A DNA stretch of 21,814 nt, taken from assembly GCA_964200075.2 (NCBI GenBank), contig CAXNAA020000382.1:1-21814 (forward strand), read 5' to 3'. Made by a program: the position numbers and the translations under genes. The DNA comes from Sphacelaria rigidula. Its lineage: Eukaryota > Phaeophyceae > Sphacelariales. Of this stretch, positions 15,659 through 21,814 are shown in pieces (position 1 is the first letter of the stretch; every line of letters starts with the position of its first letter). Under the pieces are notes generated by a model. It saw only the letters and a program-made list of their open reading frames with translations, searched no databases and had not been told where the DNA came from.

Positions 15659-16520
15659 GTGAGTCGTCCTGCTTCATCCTCTCTGCTAGACACCGGCATG
15701 CAACCTTCTCCCTTCGTCGAGGGAGATTGGGTGTATGGTGCGTGTCTCATGGGCACTTCCATCACTGCGGCTTTGTACCCATACACGCCACTGCAGTCAC
15801 TGGCGTTGTGTTGCCCCACGCAAAGCACACCTGCGAAAAGCATCGGACTGTGAAAATCTTCTCGAGTAGGTCGTCCCACCAACTTCGTGGTAAATCTCGC
15901 AGGCGTTGTGTTGTCTTGCCCTCTGAACGTCGAGGCATTTAACAAAGAAATGGACCTGCCATCCGTTATATCATCCAGACAATGAAAACTAAGAGTGACA
16001 CGGTTTTGCCACGTTCTGCTCGGTTTGTCGGTGCTGGAACGTGCGCGGCGGCGCGATCGCAAAGGCGTTCTGCACGAAATTTGAAGATGGCACTACGCGA
16101 GGACTGCTAAGACAGGTAGGTCCTACACGCCGCCTACCACAAACGCCTCAATACTTGCACGGGTACTGCAGTGAGACTGCGTACTTTTGAATGCAAAACC
16201 TTGTGAGAATCTATGTGCTCATTTCTGCACTCTTGGCCCTTGCTACTATCGAGTACAGCTCTCATCTGACCCATGTTTTTGGGAGTAGTTTCGGAAGACG
16301 GTTTAGAGGCTGGGGACCGCGTGAACACGGTGCTGCCTGATGATCTACAGCTGCCGCTTGCTCAAGTCATGCCTAGCCACGCGTTCCCAATAACGTGGCA
16401 CATGTAGATGATACAAGTCGTGCGTTCGTTGCCCGTATCAACTTTGCACTATGTCAACACTCTCTGGGTAATAACAATGAAAATTGCAGCAGTTTGGTGT
16501 AACCGGTAGCAGGACGTTGA
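15659..16520. other. downstream part of the ferredoxin-like gene and intergenic DNA
   Basis: This should hold the last exon and 3' end of the ferredoxin-like gene. An open plus-strand stretch at 15979-16110 is the best exon candidate. A 176-codon minus-strand frame (15532-16062) lies antisense to exon 4 and has no recognised domain. Confidence 0.4.
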
Positions 16521-17154
16521 TGTCGTCGTTTGGTATTAGAGATGTACGATTGCCTGCTGATCTAACGTTTGAGAGCACCTGGACAACATTTCCAGCTTGA
16601 CAACATTTCCAGCTTGGAAAGAGCGTTTTTCGATGCATGCTCAGCAGTGTGGAGTGTTCGAGGCTTACACCACTTCGTACGATATTTCGGTCGCAGACAT
16701 CGGGCTAGATTCGTCACCTTTTGGTTGAGCAAGTTTTCACTGGCAGCCAAATCAAGCGAGCACAGGCTGCACGGTGGCACCTGGATGATTGTATAACGTG
16801 CAAGTGTCAGAGCCATGATCAGCAACGCACAGTCACAGAACACACGCCCACGTGCAAGAATTTCAGAGCCACGATACGTAACGCACAGTCACAGAACACA
16901 CAAACACGCGCGCTGCCACCGTGCAGCCTGTGCTCGCTTGATTTGGCTGCCAGTGACAACTTGCTCAACCAAAGGTGATGGATCTAGCCCGATGTCTGCG
17001 ACCGAAATATCGTACGAGGTGGTGTAAGCGTTGTACAATCCACACTGCTTGGCATGCATCGAAAAATGCTCTTTCCAAGCTGGAAATTTTGTCCAGGTGC
17101 CGTCGAACGTTAGACCAGCAGGCAATCATACACCTCTAATACCAAACGACGACA
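16521..17154. repeat. long inverted repeat of a retrotransposon gag fragment
   Basis: The left arm 16521-16779 and right arm 16915-17154 are reverse complements with modest divergence. On the plus strand the left arm, and on the minus strand the right arm, encode the same Copia Gag-like sequence: LTFDGTWTKFPAWKEHFSMH, then AYTTSYDISVADIGLD, then VEQVVTGSQIKRAQAARW. The motif 'FDGTW..FPAWK' is typical of the Gag N-terminus. The copies therefore converge head to head. The left arm carries a 17-bp tandem duplication (ACAACATTTCCAGCTTG) and frame breaks. The 135-bp spacer has its own direct repeat. Confidence 0.85.
16807..16905 (+). repeat. 56-bp direct repeat in the palindrome loop
   Basis: TCAGAGCCA-GAT and AACGCACAGTCACAGAACAC occur at 16807 and again at 16863. 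These two copies make up most of the spacer between the gag arms. Confidence 0.85.
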
Positions 17155-18128
17155 TACTCGCATCACCACTCCCAAGACTAGATCCAAACACCTGCACATT
17201 TTCCCACCATTCGTTAGTTCCCACCACTGGTTGGTGCGGAAGACACAGGCCTACGATACCTGCTGGTTTCCCCTGCAGACCTGCGGTTCGCAACGCCGCC
17301 ATTCTTCTGCCGGCAAACCAGCTTCATGCCTCCCAATGTGCTCCGTGCGCGATGCCCCCGACGCGCCATCACGCACAGAGGACTGCCCGCGACCTACACC
17401 CTGGCCGCTGGTTCCCCCTAGACCCCTCAGGCTTCGTCGCAAGTAGATCTCGCAGCTCCTGTATTTCCGTAATGAAGTCTGCGCTGACTCTGAATGTTCT
17501 CTTTCTGCTGACGGACTCGGGCCAGGCCTACTTCCTGTGTAGCAGGAGAACTGGTCCCATCTATTTCGCTCCCGGGCGTGGACATTTTGCTACAGTCGAT
17601 CAATCTGCAGTACCGGCTGGCTGTGCTAGCGAACTCAGAGATGGGTGCCTGAGCAGCTTGTTTACAATGAAGAATGAGTTCATGATGAGAAACGAAAGGG
17701 AGTGGCCGTCAAAGGAACAACAACTCCCATCTATAACGCCGAGAATCACACCTCAAGCCAATCTTCCGCGGGCCGTATCAATGCCCCGTGAAAGATTCTC
17801 GCTCTTGTTCTGGGTAATGTTCCTCCCTACAGAAAATTATCTGACGTAAAATATTGCAATAACCCGAAACACATCTTACAGTACCCCGTAAGATATCTAC
17901 GGATGCATAGTTGACCAACCTACAAATACATTGAGCAGGCACGATTGAACCATGAGAACATTCCTGAACATCCCCCGCGCTGTGCGTATAATATTCTCAT
18001 GAAAATGGAATTGAAAATAATATTACCATGAAAATGAAATTAGAAAACTCTTTTGCTCCGCGATAGTGATCCTAACTTCCGTTCACCTTTTTGAGCTGTT
18101 GTTCGATTCTTGGTGTCACCTTGGCAGG
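17155..18128. other. interval with one long open frame of doubtful status
   Basis: A plus-strand frame is open from 17031 to 17849 (272 codons). Its first 41 codons are antisense to the gag arm. The rest is Pro/Arg/Ser-rich without a recognised domain. I do not call it a gene. A short A/T-rich duplication (ATGAAAATGGAATTGAAAAT, then ATGAAAATGAAATTAGAAAA) lies at 17999-18047. Confidence 0.4.
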
Positions 18129-18845
18129 CATCAGCATCAGTAATGCGAGACTACAATGAGCGCCACCCGGAGGAGTTCCGAGAGACGATTGAGCGTCAGT
18201 TTAAATCGCAATAGGCTTTTTGTGCGATGCTTCATGTTTGCTGAAAATGATGGTTCTTTTTGTTGTTATAAATGCTTGCGCGAGTAGCTGGCTACGTAGT
18301 TGTACCGAAAATGTCAGGGCAAGTCGCGGTGATGAAAGTGTCTCCCTACGGTTGATGGTTGATGGCTGATAGTGTATGTCGGTAGTGCGAGACACGCCAC
18401 ATGGAGACGAGTCGAAATATGGTTGAACCTGGTTGAGGGTAAAGTTGAGTCACAGCAGGTTTCTTGTGTGGCAGCTTCATGTGTGCTGAAAAGCATGATT
18501 CATTTAATATATTCATTTTTAATGTGAAATGCTCGGGCAAGCAGTCTGTTATGAAGTTGCATGGTTTCCGACAGCGCAAATTTCGAGGGTGAGGGCCTTT
18601 CCCTTCAGTTTAATTTTTGATGGTATGCGTCAGTAATGCGAGACTACAACGTGCATCCGGAGGAGTTTCGAGATCTGGCTGAACTTCAAGTTTAATCGCA
18701 GTAGGCTTCTTGTGTGATGCTTCATGTTTGCTGAAAGGGGCGGTGCGTGTTGTTCTTGTATATGCTTGCCAAGTCGTCAGCTGTGCAGTTGTATGGTTTC
18801 CGTCGGGGTCAAATCGTGGAGGTGGGGGCGTCACTCTCAATTCCA
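18129..18845 (+). repeat. three tandem units of about 245 bp
   Basis: TAATGCGAGACTAC or a variant occurs at 18141, 18383 and 18634. Each is followed in order by a GGAGGAGTT/GGAGACGAGT stretch, CGCA(A/G)TAGGCTT or CAGCAGGTTTC, TTCATGTTTGCTGAAA, TGCTTG and a GTTGTATGGTTTCCG-like stretch. Units 1 and 3 are most alike, and unit 2 is more diverged. No end structure of a known transposon class is visible. Confidence 0.8.
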
Positions 18846-19255
18846 CTGCACACGAGAGAGTACAGGAGAAATAAGTCGATCTTGTCCAAGGCTTGAGGTT
18901 ATGTTCGGAAGTAGCGTCTACACTTGGGAACACGTTATTGTGGAGCACCCCGGCAATAAAAGCAGTGATGAGTTTGGTCAACCGCGTGTCTTGAAGGTTT
19001 TCTTTCCCAAGTCTCGAATTGGCTGAGGTGGGGGGTTTGAAGTATCTATTGTGCCCACGACGAATTTTCGAGATTCGCTGTTCTGGTCGAACGGCGCAGT
19101 GACAGATGGAAAGGCCGACCACGGCAAACTTTGTTTTGCATTGTGATTTAGATGCCAACAGTACAGAGAACTCTCGAATGTTCGGCACATCGTAAGATCG
19201 TCGGCACCCGCAACTTCTTGCTGTTCGCTGTTCGAAGGAATTGACCCTTTTGGGA
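18846..19255. other. non-coding interval
   Basis: No gene or repeat recognised. A minus-strand frame covers part of it (18610-19188), but this overlaps the tandem repeat and shows no domain. Confidence 0.4.
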
Positions 19256-19395
19256 CCAGACTCCCAGAAACATATGGTTTATACACGCAGGGACCTTTTT
19301 TGTGAAACGGTATTATTTTCTCTCGTGTTCAAGGGAAAATTATGCTTATTCACAAAAAATCCCCCGCGTGCAAACCACATGTTTCTGGCAGTCAG
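19256..19395. mobile_element. foldback element, about 140 bp
   Basis: The arm 19256-19304 (CCAGAAACATATGGTTTATA, CACGCAGGGA, TTTTTTGTG) is the reverse complement of 19351-19395 (CACAAAAAATCCC, GCGTGCAAACCACATG, TTTCTGG) with scattered differences. The loop is about 46 bases. The size and structure fit a small MITE. No clear target duplication is seen. Confidence 0.7.
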
Positions 19396-19903
19396 TCTCC
19401 GAAGGCTTAACTTTACATTAGGATGCCCTGGGGGTATTGTGCTTTACTCGTGTCCCGCAATTTGTTGCACCACTAACCCCCGAGATTTCTCTTGAGTGCG
19501 ATATTACTAAAGCTTCACCCAGGGGGCTACGGGGAGAAGAATTTCGGACACAGAGCCTCCTTCCCCCCCCTCCCGGAGGGCATTTTTTTATTTTTTTCAA
19601 AGATTTGGTTTGCAGTAGTTTTTTGTAGAAAAGTGCTGCAAGAAATCGACCAATGAACACTGACGAAAACCGAATAGTCTGGTAGACTTCGAGGGGTTCG
19701 TGTATGTGCTTCTGCTCCTTGCCCGCTCTGTCCCAATGACCTCAGATGCCGACCACGCTCACACAAATGTGTGCACACAAGCGCACGGTGTCGACAGCCT
19801 GCAGCCAAGTGGCAACAAAATCTCACTCCTCGCCAAACCCACCCAGACTACCGGTAGGTACTCGAAGCGCACACGACACGGAACATGATCCAATAAATAA
19901 CAC
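19396..19903. other. non-coding interval
   Basis: No recognisable gene. It contains a C-run/T-run stretch (19562-19600) and short open frames on both strands without domains. Confidence 0.4.
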
Positions 19904-20178
19904 GGGATCTTACAAATTGGGGATGAGAAACCCGGAAAATTAAAATCTTCGTATCCACACCAAATCTTCGAATTGTGGTTCCATTTCTTCACCTACTGAC
20001 AGCTATTGACAACTGTTACACGCCGAAGAAATTTGGATTTCGATCACCGAAATATTGGGGTCCTAGGTGAAAAACCAATTTTGAGGAATTTCGGGTGTCC
20101 GCTGAACCATATTTCAAAGATTTCGTGTAGATACGAAGATTTTAATTCTACGGGTTTCACATCCCCAATAAAAGATCC
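19904..20178. mobile_element. MITE-like element with about 80-bp inverted ends
   Basis: The left arm 19904-19985 (GGGATCTT, TTGGGGATGAGAAACCC, TTAAAATCTTCGTATC, ACCAAATC) mirrors the right arm 20101-20178 (GATTTCGTGTAGATACGAAG, ATTTTAATT, CGGGTTTCACATCCCCAA, AAGATCC). The interior of about 115 bp is non-coding. The long imperfect inverted ends and small size fit a non-autonomous DNA transposon. Flanking duplication is uncertain. Confidence 0.75.
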
Positions 20179-20572
20179 ATCCCCACGTGTAGTCATGGTG
20201 AGTGATTAGCTTGGGGAGGGCGGCGTGTCCGCCATCTCAGCGATCTCCATGCGAAGGATCTATGTACACAGCAATTGATCGCATCCGCCAACGCCTCGGC
20301 AATAAACTAGGGGACAGCAGGCTGGGCTCCCCCCTCCTAAGAAACTCAAATCTTCGATCTTGGAACCTACGTTTCCCGAAATCGTTTTCGCGTAGCCCCC
20401 TGCTTCACCTGTTTTCCAGGCGCAACGATGGCATGACGACCCTGATTCCGAAAACTTGGAACGATATATCATCTGTTTTTAACCATCGACTTTTTTTCAA
20501 GCACATGAGAGTCAAAATTTACAAAGTGAGTTTGGTTTCTGATGGGGGTAAACATTCGACTACCCGTTTTTT

Positions 20573-20640
20573 TGCGACTTCATTTTAGCGACTTGATTCC
20601 TGCGACTCCATTTTTGCGACACTTTTTTGCTAGATTTTTC
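20573..20640 (+). repeat. short tandem of GCGACT(N)CATTTT units
   Basis: About four units of 14-15 bp run in a row: GCGACTTCATTTT, GCGACTTGATTCC, GCGACTCCATTTTT and GCGACACTTTTTT. They lie at the end of an open frame (20202-20588) that I do not recognise. Confidence 0.75.
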
Positions 20641-21043
20641 CACGCTAGAACCCCTATCGATTTCGTTTTTTTGGGGATAATTTTGTCAACAGAAGCCAAG
20701 CGCATCTTGCTCCAAGGGGCACCTGGACACACAGCAGTTGCTGCTGCCTACCTAGTGTCATTCTCCACATCAAAGTCTTGAGAGAGAACGCCCAGCGTTT
20801 GGTGCCCACGTACAAGGATGATCCACGTCTAATATCATGCTCCAAGACGTACCCGACAAGGGGGCAACATCGCCGTACAGTCAGTAGCAATACTAGCGGA
20901 TCCTACGTCCTGACAGTCTGGCAGCCGGCAAGGTGGTTACGGTAGTGTCCTTCTAGCGATATCAACTTACAGTGCACTGGAGTAGAGTTTGCAGGTGAAT
21001 AAAGTACGAACACAATGTTGAAAGTGTACTGCGCACACTTGGA
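20641..21043. other. non-coding interval
   Basis: I see no gene, RNA or repeat that can be supported. Open frames are short and overlapping. Confidence 0.4.
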
Positions 21044-21117
21044 GTGTTGTGTGTGTTGTCGTCCGATCTATTCTGGGCGCCGATCTCCACCTTTCGGTAT
21101 ATGTGGGCGCATCAGCC
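21044..21117 (+). repeat. dispersed repeat, partner at 8785-8856
   Basis: This shares GTGTGTTGTC, CTATTCTGG, CACCTTTCGGTA and ATGTGGGCGCATCAGC with the copy next to hairpin array HA1. Here there is no hairpin array beside it, so the repeat exists independently of the array. Confidence 0.8.
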
Positions 21118-21814
21118 GCGACTGTGTTACCATTCAGCTTCGCCCAAGATACAGGCAGGCATTACAGTAGCGGAGGTGGCCTTTCACTCTGGCGTGCGTC
21201 ACCTGGGGCAAACGCACGCTGTAGCTGCAGCACGGACAGCTTTGCAAAAATTGACGTAGCGATATAGCGCGTAACGAGGGGTAATATCCTGCGTACACGT
21301 TAGCCGCAGATATGTGGCGAACTGCATAGGACAACAAAAACTCAATGCAGGACAGGGATAGGCTAAGGATGTCACGTCCTGCGGCGTGCTTTGTCGCCCT
21401 GGACCCTGCCGCTGTGCAGGGAGCACGTAGTACCGCCGAGCGCGTAACGCCGCGGTTGGTACGCAGTGTCGAACACAGCAGCAATCAGTATATAACGGTG
21501 GATCCTGGAAAATGGGGCAAATCTCAAAAATGAGGTTGAAGAGGCATTTATTTTTGGCAGGGATCACGCGAAACACTTACGACCGAGCGAAGCCATCGTC
21601 CCCCCCAAATGTCCGCAACAGATGAGCAACTGTGGCTAGGTGCACCTAACGAATGCGGTGTACATGTCGCAGAAGCAAATTGTCGACGACGATATCACCA
21701 GAGCGAGAAGCAACGACAGAGAGGAAGCTCCTCGCCCGTGTCCTTTGTGTGTCCTCGCTCGGCGATTACCAAACTCTCGAGAGACTGGCATCATCGATGT
21801 TACCAGCATGTGCC
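21118..21814. other. non-coding end of window
   Basis: No recognised gene. Minus-strand frames at 21134-21576 are Cys/Arg/Ala-rich, overlap each other in two frames and lack any domain. A gene continuing beyond the window cannot be excluded. Confidence 0.4.

Noticed and set aside
15532-16062. 176-codon minus-strand open frame
   Set aside because: It is antisense to ferredoxin exon 4 and its flanks, with no recognisable domain. The plus-strand evidence is much stronger.
17031-17849. 272-codon open frame, the longest in the window
   Set aside because: It starts inside the right gag arm, antisense to it. The remainder is Pro/Arg/Ser-rich with no domain, which fits a chance open frame in GC-rich DNA.

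Overview
The window looks like nuclear DNA from a photosynthetic stramenopile, most likely a brown alga. The main reason is a split gene at 6960-15658 for a [2Fe-2S] ferredoxin-like protein. Its N-terminus has the signal-peptide-plus-Phe layout (STA|FVPS) of heterokont plastid precursors. A genus cannot be named from this sequence. Gene density is very low and most of the window is repeats and decayed mobile elements.

Layout. 1-406: a 28-base G run, then AT-rich DNA without a gene. 407-2067: a decayed Copia-type reverse transcriptase/RNase H fragment, broken by stops, frameshifts and a 116-bp insertion. 2588-3301 (minus): a probable exon of a nuclear protein with an OB-fold-like C-terminal half. 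3302-6550: non-coding, with a diverged repeat family and a strong hairpin. 6960-15658 (plus): the ferredoxin-like gene. Exons 1, 2 and 4 are well supported, and the short exon 3 at 15207-15265 is my reconstruction. Intron 2 is about 7.6 kb and holds almost every repeat type in the window: hairpin minisatellites, AT-rich 43-bp arrays, a tRNA-derived SINE, a Stowaway-like MITE and tandem tRNA-like units. 16521-17154: a long inverted repeat made of two facing copies of a retrotransposon gag fragment. 17155-21814: tandem repeats, two foldback elements and non-coding DNA.

Functional picture. The ferredoxin-like gene and the OB-fold gene are the only host genes I can support, and nothing suggests they are related. 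The most unusual material is in ferredoxin intron 2. There, two minisatellite families share a 41-44 bp period and perhaps a common core, and they alternate with transposon-like pieces. All splice sites, repeat boundaries and homologies were read by eye, without searches or alignments.
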